A stretch of 64,000 bases of DNA from CAWBAT01 sp046331665. GTDB lineage: Bacteria; Acidobacteriota; Terriglobia; Versatilivoradales; Versatilivoraceae. Within the stretch, counting starts at the first letter, position 1, and each line of letters begins with the position of its first letter. The notes under the pieces were generated by a model. That model was not told the DNA's origin, did no database searches, and was given only the letters and a program-made list of their open reading frames with translations. The stretch spans positions 58,633-122,632 of the forward strand of contig JAXLQK010000021.1 of NCBI GenBank assembly GCA_046331665.1, read 5' to 3'. Of this stretch, positions 51,363 to 60,872 are shown piece by piece. The position numbers and the translations under genes were made by a program.

Positions 51363-51699
51363 AGTTCTCCTTTGGCAAGCCAAGATGATTGAAGATGCCT
51401 CGATCGGAATGTCGCCGATTGTGTTCTAAATGAATAGAATCATTGGTTGGTTTGATTAAAGCGGTACCGAGGGAATGCGCAGAAAGCATGGTGGAGACCT
51501 CGTGGCCGGGAGCTACTCGGGCGAACCTGGAAATCCAACCTAATCAACGTCTCGCCGGGAACAAACTCATTCCGATTCACAGTAGCAAAGAGTGATCCTT
51601 CTTGTTCCGTCATCGATTCTCACCATGGATTGAAAGAGGTTCTATACAGCGGATGGAAAACCCTCTGGCGAGATTTCCATCGAATCCCACATGAAAAAA
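51363..51699. other. intergenic region before the dehydrogenase-PhnD-MetE unit
   Basis: About 340 bases separating two minus-strand units. It must hold the promoter of the downstream unit. I see no gene, repeat or clear riboswitch fold in it. Confidence 0.45.
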
Positions 51700-52242
51700 T
51701 TAAACGACGATTTGAAGCTCCAACTCCAGTTTCATGGCGCGTTGCAGGGTATTGACGATGGGTGATCGGGAAAGTACCTCTTCCCATACCTCTCTCAAGC
51801 AGGAGGCTTCGGCCTCGGCGCTAACATAGAAAGTACCCGTGATGGCTTCAAGTCCTGGGTGGCCTTTCTCTCCGATCACACCCAAGAATACCAGCGGATT
51901 GTTCAAACACCCTGAAATGCTGACTTCTGTCTCATAAATTTGAAGCCCCCGCCGTGACGCGCTTGCCGCAAACCCGCTGAGCAGATCCGCTCCCAACGCT
52001 CCAAGGAGATACTCGACCGCACTGGGGTGGGGGTCTGACGCTCTGAAACTGGCCTGTCCGCCGACGGTGAACGATTGCCCCCGTGCAAAAACCAAAGCTT
52101 CTGTCGAACTCCGGCCACGGGCGCGGACAGCCCAGGCATACTCAGCACCTGATGCCCGGTCATAGGATTCAAAGGATCGAAGCTTTAGTTTCTCGGCGGT
52201 TGGAAAATCTAAATTTTCTCTGTCCTTCGGCTTCTCAGTCAC
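51700..52242 (-). CDS. OsmC-family protein lacking both redox cysteines
   Basis: Protein of 180 residues with the OsmC fold (AVRARGRSSTEALVFARGQS, DPHPSAVEYLLGALGADLLS, SRRGLQIYETEVSISGCLNN). At the first redox position, normally a Cys after A/S-L-A, it reads GALGADLLSGF, and at the second it reads LSRSPIVNTL, with no Cys. Peroxidase chemistry is therefore unlikely; a ligand-binding or other catalytic role is more plausible. Starts 34 bases after the glutathione peroxidase stop on the same strand. Confidence 0.75.
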   Translation of the reverse strand: MTEKPKDRENLDFPTAEKLKLRSFESYDRASGAEYAWAVRARGRSSTEALVFARGQSFTVGGQASFRASDPHPSAVEYLLGALGADLLSGFAASASRRGLQIYETEVSISGCLNNPLVFLGVIGEKGHPGLEAITGTFYVSAEAEASCLREVWEEVLSRSPIVNTLQRAMKLELELQIVV

Positions 52243-52276
52243 CGCGGTAGAGTGGGGCGCATCTGTTCTACAATCT

Positions 52277-52858
52277 CTATTTCAACGCGAGTTCAATGGC
52301 ATCCACAACATTTTGACTCTCTGGCGTATCCTTGGAATCAAAACGGGCCACGATATTTCCATTCTTATCAATCAAGAATTTACCAAAATTCCATTTTATC
52401 TCACCGGCGAATTTTGGGTCGGTTTTTTCCTCCGTCAGATATTGGTAGAGTGGGGCTTTGTCGGGGCCTTTCACCGAAATCTTTGAGAACATCGGAAACG
52501 TCACCTGATACTGCGTGGTGCAAAAAGTTTTGATCTCTTGGTCTGTCCCCGGTTCCTGGGCCCCAAAATTATTGGCAGGGAACCCCAGAACGAAGAACCC
52601 GCGATCCTTAAATTTCAAATAGAGCCTCTGCAGACCTTCATATTGCGGTGTATAGCCACATTTGCTGGCCACGTTCACGAGGAGCAGAACTTTCCCGCGG
52701 TATTGTTCCAGTTTTATTTCCTTCCCTTCGATGGTCTTGACAACAAAATCGTAAATCAAGGCTGATTTGCCTCCTTTCGAGGAGTCCCCTTTAAATGCCC
52801 AGGGCAAAAATACCGTCAGCGCAACGCCCAAAATCGGATAAATCCACTTATTCTTCAT
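52277..52858 (-). CDS. glutathione-peroxidase-family thiol peroxidase, membrane-anchored
   Basis: Protein of 193 residues. N-terminal hydrophobic anchor or signal (IYPILGVALTVFLPWAF), so it acts outside the cytoplasm. Full active-site set: C67 in NVASKCGYTPQY, Q101 in FPANNFGAQEPG, W156 and N157 in KWNFGKFLID. A second Cys (C113 in KTFCTT) is the likely resolving Cys, as in thioredoxin-dependent GPx. A Cys is used where vertebrate enzymes have selenocysteine. First gene of a two-gene unit with the Cys-less OsmC. Confidence 0.92.
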   Translation of the reverse strand: MKNKWIYPILGVALTVFLPWAFKGDSSKGGKSALIYDFVVKTIEGKEIKLEQYRGKVLLLVNVASKCGYTPQYEGLQRLYLKFKDRGFFVLGFPANNFGAQEPGTDQEIKTFCTTQYQVTFPMFSKISVKGPDKAPLYQYLTEEKTDPKFAGEIKWNFGKFLIDKNGNIVARFDSKDTPESQNVVDAIELALK

Positions 52859-53091
52859 TTTATCCTCCCCTTAAGTCATTCAACATTGATTCACAGGAAT
52901 GGGCCGAATATTTCTTGATGGCCGCCTGGGTTTTGGAAACAGGATGACGAAGTTTAACCTCGCTCCAAGGCTTTTGTGCACAACTGCTCACGGACGCAGG
53001 GAGTATAAGGAGGATTCGTGCCCGATGGCAAGCCACCGGGCACGATTTTGTACGATGCGGAACCTCGAAGAGAACCGTGCGGCATGGGGTC

Positions 53092-54591
53092 TTAACTGAT
53101 TCGGGCGCAGATGGCCTTGACCTCCGTATACATCTCGAGTACATCATGGCCCATTTCCCTTCCCCAGCCCGATTGTTTGTAACCACCAAAAGGCAACGCC
53201 GCGTCAAAGATGTTATAGCAGTTGATCCACACTGTTCCCGCACGCAGCTTCCTGGCAAAACTATGGGCTTTCGTAATGTCGGAAGTCCAAATACCAGCAG
53301 CCAGGCCGTAAACCGTGTCATTCGCCCGAGGCATCACCTCATCAAGCTCGTTGAAGGGCAAGGCGGCCACGACGGGACCAAAAATTTCCTCTTGGACAAC
53401 CTTCATATTCTCTTGAGTATTTACCAAAACCGTTGGCTCGACAAAGTAGCCTTGACCCGATACTTTGTGGCCTCCTGCAACAGCCTGAGCTCCTTCTGCC
53501 AATCCTGCCTCCAGGTAGCCAGCAACTCGTTCCAGCTGTTCGGTCGAGACCAAGGGTCCCATTTCGGTCGAAGGGTCAAAGCCTGGACCGAGTTTGATTT
53601 TCCTGGCTTGCGCCGCCACACCATCAACCACTTTGTCAAAAATGGGCCGTTCAATATAGAGCCGTGACCCTGCACAGCAACATTGGCCGTGATTGAAGAA
53701 AATGGCGCTGGCGGCTCCCTGGATGGCGGTCTCGATGTCAGCATCTTTTAAAATGATGTTCGGCGACTTTCCACCCAGTTCAAGCGAAACTTTCTTGAGA
53801 TTGCCGGCGGCTGCCTGCACAATCAACTTCCCTACCTCGGTGGATCCGGTGAACGCAACCTTGTCGACCTCCGGATGGCTCGCCAAGGCGGCACCCGCGT
53901 TGCCGAAACCTGTCACAATATTCACAACCCCTTCCGGGAATCCCGCTTCCACAATCAATTCTCCGAGTCGTAAAGCGGATAAGGGCGTTTGTTCTGCAGG
54001 CTTTAGGATGATGGTGCAACCCGCGGCCAGTGCAGGTCCCAGTTTCCAGGCAGCCATCAGTAGGGGGAAATTCCAGGGGATAATCTGAGCCACGACTCCC
54101 ACCGGTTCGCGCAACGTATAGGCATGGTAGACCGCACCCGGCGTATAGGGAACTGAGATGGGGATGGTATTGCCTTCAATTTTTGTCGCCCAACCAGCCA
54201 TGTAACGAAACAGGTCGGCTGCCAGGGGAACATCCGCCACACGAGCGACCGTCAAAGGTTTCCCATTGTCGAGACTCTCAAGCTCGGCAAATTCTTCGAG
54301 ATGTTTTTCAATCAGGTCACCTAACTTCCAAATAAGGCGACCTCGTTCGGAAGGGGTCATCTTGGGCCAAGGACCATTTTCGAAAGCCCGCCGTGCCGCC
54401 TTTACCGCTCGATCCACGTCTTCCTTGTCCCCTTCCGCCACTCGGGCCAGAACCTCTCCCGTGGCGGGATTATAGGTCGGAAAGGTTTTTCTCGAGACCG
54501 CATCTTCCCAGCGGTGATTGATCAATAATTTTCCTTGCTTCGCCAACATGGAGCTAACCCGGGGATCGATTTGAATTGCTGTTGCATTCAT
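53092..54591 (-). CDS. NAD(P)-dependent aldehyde dehydrogenase
   Basis: Protein of 499 residues, full-length ALDH of the class 1/2 type. Catalytic C305 within GQCCCAGSR, general base E271 in LELGGKSPN, oxyanion Asn in PWNFPL (N174) and cofactor loop FTGSTEVGK. Oxidises aldehydes to acids; the substrate is not evident. Follows the TonB-receptor-like gene by 107 bases on the same strand. Cytoplasmic, likely tetrameric. Confidence 0.93.
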   Translation of the reverse strand: MNATAIQIDPRVSSMLAKQGKLLINHRWEDAVSRKTFPTYNPATGEVLARVAEGDKEDVDRAVKAARRAFENGPWPKMTPSERGRLIWKLGDLIEKHLEEFAELESLDNGKPLTVARVADVPLAADLFRYMAGWATKIEGNTIPISVPYTPGAVYHAYTLREPVGVVAQIIPWNFPLLMAAWKLGPALAAGCTIILKPAEQTPLSALRLGELIVEAGFPEGVVNIVTGFGNAGAALASHPEVDKVAFTGSTEVGKLIVQAAAGNLKKVSLELGGKSPNIILKDADIETAIQGAASAIFFNHGQCCCAGSRLYIERPIFDKVVDGVAAQARKIKLGPGFDPSTEMGPLVSTEQLERVAGYLEAGLAEGAQAVAGGHKVSGQGYFVEPTVLVNTQENMKVVQEEIFGPVVAALPFNELDEVMPRANDTVYGLAAGIWTSDITKAHSFARKLRAGTVWINCYNIFDAALPFGGYKQSGWGREMGHDVLEMYTEVKAICARIS

Positions 54592-54698
54592 AACGCCTCC
54601 TTCTCACCGGTTCCGTTTGGATCAACTTGTCTGAATGTTCAATTATTATACGTTCCCTTCAGTTGCAACTCAAGCCCGCAACGTGGAGCTCTAAGCCA

Positions 54699-57600
54699 TT
54701 AAAAATTGAGCTTGAGGCCGAATTGAAGGACGCGAGGATCTCCAGCAGACGTGATCGACCCAAACCCTGCGGTGCCCAAGACAACATTCGGGGCGTTCAG
54801 CGGTGGCATATTGGTAAGGTTGAAGGCCTCGATTCGAAATTCCAGGATGATCTGCTCATGAAGAGTTGTTTGCTTGATTAACGCGAGGTCGACATTTTGA
54901 TAACTCGGGCCCCGGACTGGGTTACGCGAACTGGTCCCGATGGTGGATTGGGGAGCTACTACAAACGCCGATGTGTCAAAAAAACGGGTGGTGCTTCGTT
55001 GGTCCGCCGGGAGATTGGGATCAGCCACCCGATTTGGGCGTTGCGTTCCAAATCCGGCAAAAGCGTTAAAATTCGTGGCCTGGGTCACGGCCAGCGGCAA
55101 GCCAGATTGAAAAGTTACAATTCCTGTGAGCGACCATCCTTTCACGAGTTTTCCAGGGACACCCTGAGGGTCAAGGCGGTGCCCAGCTCCAAATGGGAGG
55201 TCATAAACAAAGCTGGTCACAAAAACATTGGGAATGTCGCCAGTGGAAACGTCCCGTTCGAGTCGCCGATTGAAACTATCCGCCACGGGATAGTTCGCAA
55301 CCGGGCCCGTTAAAATACTCGCATCAAACACAGAGCCCGCATCGTCGATTAATTTGGAGAAGGTGTAACTCACCAGGAATGAGAATCCTCGAGAAAATCG
55401 CTTTTCCAGCTTCGCCTGCAATGCGTTGTAGTTCGTATTTCCAACGTTATTCCTATACAGGCTCACGGAGGTAAAGCGTGGATACGGCTTTAGAAGCTGG
55501 GCTTGAGGGATGGTGGGATCGCCTAACGATGACGACCGGGGAATGGTCCCATAGAAGGGATTGGGAACCCGCTGTAAAAGCAGCGAACCTTGACTGAGTT
55601 GTTCTACCGTCAACTGGTTTAGATTTGTATCCGGGATTCCTATATGGGTAATTTTGGAACCTGCATAGGCCACTTCCAGGACAAGATTCCTGGCAATTTC
55701 CTGCTGGATCGCCAGGTTCCACTGCTGGGCATAACCGGAACCCAGCCCGGAATCCACCGAAAATACCCCCTGTCCCAATCCCGCATTGGGCGTCAGTGGA
55801 ATCGGAGCAACGCTCGGCCCGTTAGCCAGAACAAAGGCAGGATTGATATTGTCCAGATTCCGTTGATTCACGGTCTGCAGGAATGGAAACTGAGGAATGG
55901 TGAAGGGAGTGGTGATCCCCGCTTGTTCTATCCAGATCAACCCATAACCGGATCGGATGACAGTCTTTTCAGTCAATCGATAGGCGATTCCCAGGCGGGG
56001 GCCAAAGTCATGTTTTTGCAGTTCGCGCGCACTGCGCGAGATTCCATCCTGCCCGAGATAGTCTAACTGCTGCGTGCCGAGGTCAAATACCGCCCCTTGA
56101 TTATCGAACTCCGTCGAAGGAAAGTTCAGCGTATAGCGAAGCCCGGCGTTGACGGTAAGCCGCTGGTTGACCTTCCAATCATCCTGAATGAAGTATTCCT
56201 GAATGGCCGCCCGAGGCCGCAGCACACTATTCTGCAAATCGATCGAAAAGGTTTGAACCTGCCCTAGCAGGAAGCTTGCCAAAGCATTTCCAGTCCCGGT
56301 TGTGCCTGGCAGGTCCGTAAAGAGGGTACTGAATCGAAACTGTCCCGTGGGGGAGGGAGGCTGGACGACGTCGAGACGTTCCCAGCGAAAATCTAACCCG
56401 GCTTTCAGAGAATGTCTCCCCTTCAGGAAAGACACCGTATCCGTGAGTTGGGTCACGTCGGTCCGAAACACCGAATCGGTATTGGGAGCCGGCCCCACTT
56501 GTTGCTCACCATCGATCAAAAAGGTAGGGAGTTCCGTTTCGAATGCGCTGTTGGTGGGAATGCCAGGTAGTCCTAAGCTTTCAGACGGGGGAATATTTAG
56601 AAGCAACGCACGGCGATCGATCGATCTCCGCGTGTAGCCAAACCGGATTTCGTTGAAAAACCCGGCATCGAACGAATGAAGGGAGTGAAGTGCCAGGGAA
56701 TAGCTGGGAGTCTTGGTCAACGCCAGAACGCCGCTGGAGATGACGCCGCTCCCATCGGGCAAAGGTGTCACCGGACTCGCCACATCACTGGCGTAGGAAA
56801 AGCGCGCGAACATCTGGTCATTTTCCGTGAAGCGATGATCCACGCGAAAATCCATCTGGTCCTGACTATCTCCTTCGTTGTCCACTCGGCGATAGTTGTT
56901 GGCCGTCCCCCCGCTCGTTGGCAACGGGTAACGCTGCAGCAAGGTCAATGCCACCGGATCGATCCGATCTTGGGGAATCCTGTTGTTGGCGAACGGCTGT
57001 CGGGTAAATCCGCCGCCTGGTTTGGCCGCGGTCGTAGCTGGATCGTAAATCTTGGGAATACTACCGGCAATAGGCTGGGTAAAAATCCCTTGTCGTTGAA
57101 GCAACGTCGGGACGGTGGAAATTCTCACCCTTCCAATATCCTGCCGGGTCCCTTGATAGTCCCAGAAGAAAAAGGTCTTGTCTGGTGTGATGGGTCCTCC
57201 AAAGACAAACCCAAATTGACTGCGTCTGAATCGAGGTTTGTTAGGATTGGAGGCCGATGCGGGAGCAAAAAGATTCCGGGCATTGAGTGCTTCATTCCGA
57301 AAGAACTCAAAGATTGAACCATGAAATGCGTTTGTGCCCGATTTGGTTGACAAGTTTATCACACCTCCATTGCATCGTCCGAACTCTGCTGGAGGACTAT
57401 TGGTAACCACATTGAAATCCTGGATGGCATCGACGACAGGAAAGAAGGCGACCTGGCCGGGCTCTGGCTGCAAGACAGAAATTCCATCATATAAGTACTC
57501 ATTAACCCTGGGTCTTCCCCCGTTGATCCGGGGAAAAGAGGACCCAGGCGGCAAAGCCACCCCGGGAACAAGCGCCACCAGTGGAATGTAGTTTCTGCCA

Positions 57601-58058
57601 TTTAGGGGTAAACTCACGATCTTCCGGTTGCTGATCGGCTGACCAAGAGTTCCAGACTCCGTCCTTAGAAGGGAGGCGTCTTCGTTGACCGTAATCACTT
57701 CATTATCGTTTCCGATTTCCAGCGTAACATCGAGACGCAACAATTCTCCCGTCGCCACATGGATCCCCTCCCGAACAAATCGCTTGAACCCCGGTGCTTC
57801 CACCGTCAAAGTGTAAGCCCCGGGCATCAAGGTGGTGAAGTCAAATACCCCGGCCCGGTCAGTGGTCAACAGAAAGGTTTGGTTCGTTTGATTTTCGGTC
57901 ATGGTCACTTTTGCCGACGCGACCACCGCGGCGCTCGGATCACGAACTTCGCCAGCTAACTCCGCCTGAGCGACTTGTGCCTGGAGCTTGGAACAAGAGA
58001 TCAAAAGGGCCAGAATGACAACCTCTGTCCCCCATCGTACTCGCTGGCGTAAAGGCAT
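54699..58058 (-). CDS. TonB-dependent-receptor-like protein with carboxypeptidase-regulatory N-domain (Oar-like)
   Basis: Protein of 1119 residues from ATG 58058 (SD AGGAG 10 bases upstream; an earlier TTG at 58082 is less likely). Signal peptide (VVILALLISCSKLQAQ), carboxypeptidase-regulatory domain (ELAGEVRDPSAAVVASAKVT, FTTLMPGAYTLTVEAPGFKR), plug-like region with SLPLNGRNYIPLVALVPGVA, then a long barrel ending in FGLKLNF. The family is strongly expanded in Acidobacteriota and is linked to outer-membrane uptake or adhesion. Single gene; the molybdate regulator starts divergently 122 bases away. Confidence 0.93.
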   Translation of the reverse strand: MPLRQRVRWGTEVVILALLISCSKLQAQVAQAELAGEVRDPSAAVVASAKVTMTENQTNQTFLLTTDRAGVFDFTTLMPGAYTLTVEAPGFKRFVREGIHVATGELLRLDVTLEIGNDNEVITVNEDASLLRTESGTLGQPISNRKIVSLPLNGRNYIPLVALVPGVALPPGSSFPRINGGRPRVNEYLYDGISVLQPEPGQVAFFPVVDAIQDFNVVTNSPPAEFGRCNGGVINLSTKSGTNAFHGSIFEFFRNEALNARNLFAPASASNPNKPRFRRSQFGFVFGGPITPDKTFFFWDYQGTRQDIGRVRISTVPTLLQRQGIFTQPIAGSIPKIYDPATTAAKPGGGFTRQPFANNRIPQDRIDPVALTLLQRYPLPTSGGTANNYRRVDNEGDSQDQMDFRVDHRFTENDQMFARFSYASDVASPVTPLPDGSGVISSGVLALTKTPSYSLALHSLHSFDAGFFNEIRFGYTRRSIDRRALLLNIPPSESLGLPGIPTNSAFETELPTFLIDGEQQVGPAPNTDSVFRTDVTQLTDTVSFLKGRHSLKAGLDFRWERLDVVQPPSPTGQFRFSTLFTDLPGTTGTGNALASFLLGQVQTFSIDLQNSVLRPRAAIQEYFIQDDWKVNQRLTVNAGLRYTLNFPSTEFDNQGAVFDLGTQQLDYLGQDGISRSARELQKHDFGPRLGIAYRLTEKTVIRSGYGLIWIEQAGITTPFTIPQFPFLQTVNQRNLDNINPAFVLANGPSVAPIPLTPNAGLGQGVFSVDSGLGSGYAQQWNLAIQQEIARNLVLEVAYAGSKITHIGIPDTNLNQLTVEQLSQGSLLLQRVPNPFYGTIPRSSSLGDPTIPQAQLLKPYPRFTSVSLYRNNVGNTNYNALQAKLEKRFSRGFSFLVSYTFSKLIDDAGSVFDASILTGPVANYPVADSFNRRLERDVSTGDIPNVFVTSFVYDLPFGAGHRLDPQGVPGKLVKGWSLTGIVTFQSGLPLAVTQATNFNAFAGFGTQRPNRVADPNLPADQRSTTRFFDTSAFVVAPQSTIGTSSRNPVRGPSYQNVDLALIKQTTLHEQIILEFRIEAFNLTNMPPLNAPNVVLGTAGFGSITSAGDPRVLQFGLKLNF

Positions 58059-58179
58059 CACTTTTTTCTCCTGGTTCCTCAAGATGTTGTTGTGTACGGA
58101 GAGATGTATTTTTAAAATTACTTTATACTGTTAAAAAGACGACATGATAGCATAACTTTGCAAGGAGGGAACTTTTTCC

Positions 58180-59301
58180 ATGAACATCCACAATCACCTG
58201 GAGGAAACCCGTTTGAAACGGGGACTATCGGTTGCCTCCCTGGCAAGACAAGCAGGCGTTCAGCGGCAGACCATTTATGCGATCGAATCAGGAACCTATA
58301 TTCCCAATACCGTCGTTGCCTTGAAGCTGGCTCAAATTTTGGAGGTTTCGGTGGAGGACCTTTTCTCGATCGAAGGCCAACGGCAGGCCTTGTCTCCTGA
58401 GGAGTGCGTGGACCTTCTTCTTCCAAGCCCGGGGGAGAAGCTGTATCCCAATCAGCCGGTTCGCGTGGGTCGTGTCGGGAAGCAACGGGTGGGAGTTCCC
58501 TCTTCGCTGTTTCCCACGAGTCTGCCCGGCGCCGATGGCGTGGTCTGCAAGGTGGACCGTGCTCATCGGGCAACCGTGCGGCGTTGGGATGCCGAGGGCA
58601 ACGATTCCCAAAAGATCATCCTGGCAGGTTGTGATCCAGGAATGTCGGTGCTGGCCCGTCACTTGAGCCGAACACACAACTTCGAGCTGATTATTGCGGG
58701 ATGCTCCAGTTCCCAGGCGCTGCGGTGGCTCAAACAAAAAAAAGTCCACCTCGCCGGGACTCATCTCCGGGATGAAACGACCGGAGAATCCAATCTGCCG
58801 ATTCTCAGGAAGATATTTCCTCGTGGCGGGTATCGGGTCATCACCTTTGCCAGTTGGGAAGAAGGACTGGTGGTTGCCCGAGGCAACCCCATGAAAATCA
58901 GAGCTGCAAAAGATTGGGACCGGGAAGGGCTGAAGTGGGTGAATCGGGAGCCCGGCGCGGGGAGCCGTTTTCTCTTCGATTCCATTTTGAAGAAGCAAGG
59001 GATTCCGAGCCAGGCCATTCGCGGCTATGACCGTATTGCCTACGGGCATCTTCCAGCGGCCTGGCGCGTTTATAGCGGCGAGGCCGATATCTGTATTGCC
59101 GTGCGTGCCGCTGCACAGGTTTTTGGATTAGGTTTTGTTCCTCTGCAGAGCGAGCGTTATGACCTGGTAATTCCAGAAGCCATTTTCGACCTTCAACCCC
59201 TTCAGATGCTCCTGGACGTGATGAACCGCTCGGCTCTGAAACGAGAGCTGGAGGCCCTCGGAGGTTACGACACCAGTCAAACCGGTAGGTTCATCATATA
59301 A
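58180..59301 (+). CDS. HTH-XRE regulator with periplasmic-binding-protein-like (PBP_like) domain, molybdate system
   Basis: Protein of 373 residues; SD AAGGAGGG. N-terminal XRE helix-turn-helix (residues 1-62: LASLARQAGVQRQTIYAIES-type core). From about residue 140 a PF12727-like ligand domain resembling ModA: SQKIILAGCDPGMSVLARHL, FELIIAGCSSSQALRW, REPGAGSRFLFDSILKK and GYDRIAYGHLPAAWRVYSGE. Similar regulators sense molybdate or molybdenum cofactor and control modABC, which follows 75 bases downstream. No metal-binding motif beyond the ModA-like pocket is visible. Confidence 0.85.
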   Translation: MNIHNHLEETRLKRGLSVASLARQAGVQRQTIYAIESGTYIPNTVVALKLAQILEVSVEDLFSIEGQRQALSPEECVDLLLPSPGEKLYPNQPVRVGRVGKQRVGVPSSLFPTSLPGADGVVCKVDRAHRATVRRWDAEGNDSQKIILAGCDPGMSVLARHLSRTHNFELIIAGCSSSQALRWLKQKKVHLAGTHLRDETTGESNLPILRKIFPRGGYRVITFASWEEGLVVARGNPMKIRAAKDWDREGLKWVNREPGAGSRFLFDSILKKQGIPSQAIRGYDRIAYGHLPAAWRVYSGEADICIAVRAAAQVFGLGFVPLQSERYDLVIPEAIFDLQPLQMLLDVMNRSALKRELEALGGYDTSQTGRFII

Positions 59302-59375
59302 TTCGGAACGCCTCGGTCCGCGCTCAGGCAAAATCATTTCCGAAGAAAATCGCAAGATCGGGAAAGGAGATCTCC

Positions 59376-60188
59376 ATGATAGGAATTTCGAGGTTGGCGC
59401 TTGCAATTTTCGTCTTTAGCCTTCCTCTCTGGTCAAGGCCCCAGGAAACTGGACAGAAGGCCTCTACTCCTGGGCAACGAGAGATCCTGGTGGCTGCTGC
59501 CTCGGATCTTAAGTTTGCCTTGGATGAGATTGCCCTGCAGTTTCAGAAAGCCCACGCGGACATCATGGTTAAGGTCACTTACGGATCGTCTGGAAACTTT
59601 TATTCACAGTTATCCAATCAAGCTCCTTTTGATATATTCTTTTCTGCAGACATTGTTTATCCTCACCAATTGAGCGGCCAAGGCTTGGCCCTTCCCGGGA
59701 GTGATTTTCTCTATGCCATTGGATCCCTGGTTATTTGGGTGCCCAAAGATTCCCCCATTCCCATCGAGCAGTTGAAGATGGAGTCTGTTCGCGATGAGAG
59801 AGTCCATCACCTGGCGATTGCGAATCCCAAGCATGCCCCTTATGGAAAAGCGGCCGAGGCGGCCCTGCGATCTGTCGGCCTCTATGATGCCGTAGTCCCG
59901 AAGTTGGTACTCGGAGAAAATGTGTCACAGGCGTTTCAGTTCGTTCAAAGCGGAAGTGCGGAAATGGGATTCGTGGCGCTCTCTCTGGCGCTTTCCCCCG
60001 GCGTTAGCGGTCAAGGTCGTTTCTGGAAGGTTCCCTCAGAAGCATACCCTCGCTTGGAGCAAGGGGGAGTGATTCTCAAATGGGCGAGAGATCCGGCAGC
60101 CGCACAGCGGTTTCGTGATTTCGTCATTGGACCGGAGGGCCGTTCTCTGCTGAGGCGTTACGGCTTCATACTGCCCGGAGAGGAATAG
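59376..60188 (+). CDS. modA: molybdate ABC transporter substrate-binding protein
   Basis: Protein of 270 residues; SD AAAGGAG. Signal peptide (LALAIFVFSLPLWSRPQ), then ModA motifs: EILVAAASDLKFALDEIALQ with the Ser pocket residue, VTYGSSGNFYSQLSNQAPFD with IFFSADIVYP after it, LAIANPKHAPYGKAAEAAL and LGENVSQAFQFVQSGSAEMG. Binds molybdate or tungstate in the periplasm. First gene of modABC; its stop lies 3 bases before the modB start. Confidence 0.95.
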   Translation: MIGISRLALAIFVFSLPLWSRPQETGQKASTPGQREILVAAASDLKFALDEIALQFQKAHADIMVKVTYGSSGNFYSQLSNQAPFDIFFSADIVYPHQLSGQGLALPGSDFLYAIGSLVIWVPKDSPIPIEQLKMESVRDERVHHLAIANPKHAPYGKAAEAALRSVGLYDAVVPKLVLGENVSQAFQFVQSGSAEMGFVALSLALSPGVSGQGRFWKVPSEAYPRLEQGGVILKWARDPAAAQRFRDFVIGPEGRSLLRRYGFILPGEE

Positions 60189-60191
60189 CCT

Positions 60192-60872
60192 TTGGACTGG
60201 GTGGCAATCGGTTTAAGTCTGCGACTTTCCTTTTGGACAGCCTTCTCCCTATTGCTCCTGGGAATGCCCATCGCCTACTGGCTTGCCTTCTCACCCCGCC
60301 GCTGGAAGGTCGTCATTGAATCCATTGTGGCCTTGCCCATTGTGCTGCCACCCACGGTGTTGGGTTTTTATGTCTTAATCGCCATCGGTCCGAAGAGTCC
60401 GATCGGGAAATTTTACCAGTATTGGACCGGCCAACTGTTGCCCTTTTCGTTCCGTGGTCTGCTGTTGGCTTCAATTCTGTACAGTCTTCCCTTCGCAGTG
60501 CAACCTTTTGTAAGTTCCTTTAAGGTGGTGGACCGACGCCTCATTGAGGCCTCCTGGTGTTTGGGGGTCTCCCGTTTGGCAACTTTCGTTCGCATTATTG
60601 TCCCTCTCTCCCTCCCTGGAATCGTCTCGGGCATCGTATTGAGTTTTGCCCATACCATGGGAGAATTTGGCGTGGTTTTAATGGTTGGGGGCAATCTCCC
60701 CGGAATCACTCGAACCGTTTCGATCTCCATTTATGATGAAGTGCAGGCTTTAAATTATGATCAAGCAGGCTTCACCTCTTTGTTGTTGCTGGGTTTCTCG
60801 TTTCTGGTGTTAATTGTCACTTATATCCTGCAACGAAAAGTCTCCACAGGATGGCCGACGACTTCGTACTAA
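60192..60872 (+). CDS. modB: molybdate ABC transporter permease
   Basis: Protein of 226 residues with a TTG start 3 bases after modA and SD GGAGAGG within the modA end. Five to six helices and the coupling-helix motif EASWCLGVSRLATFVRIIVP with LSLPGIVSG, plus AHTMGEFGVVLMVGGNLPG, which is typical of ModB. Works with modA and modC. Its 3' end overlaps modC by 22 bases. Confidence 0.95.
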   Translation: MDWVAIGLSLRLSFWTAFSLLLLGMPIAYWLAFSPRRWKVVIESIVALPIVLPPTVLGFYVLIAIGPKSPIGKFYQYWTGQLLPFSFRGLLLASILYSLPFAVQPFVSSFKVVDRRLIEASWCLGVSRLATFVRIIVPLSLPGIVSGIVLSFAHTMGEFGVVLMVGGNLPGITRTVSISIYDEVQALNYDQAGFTSLLLLGFSFLVLIVTYILQRKVSTGWPTTSY

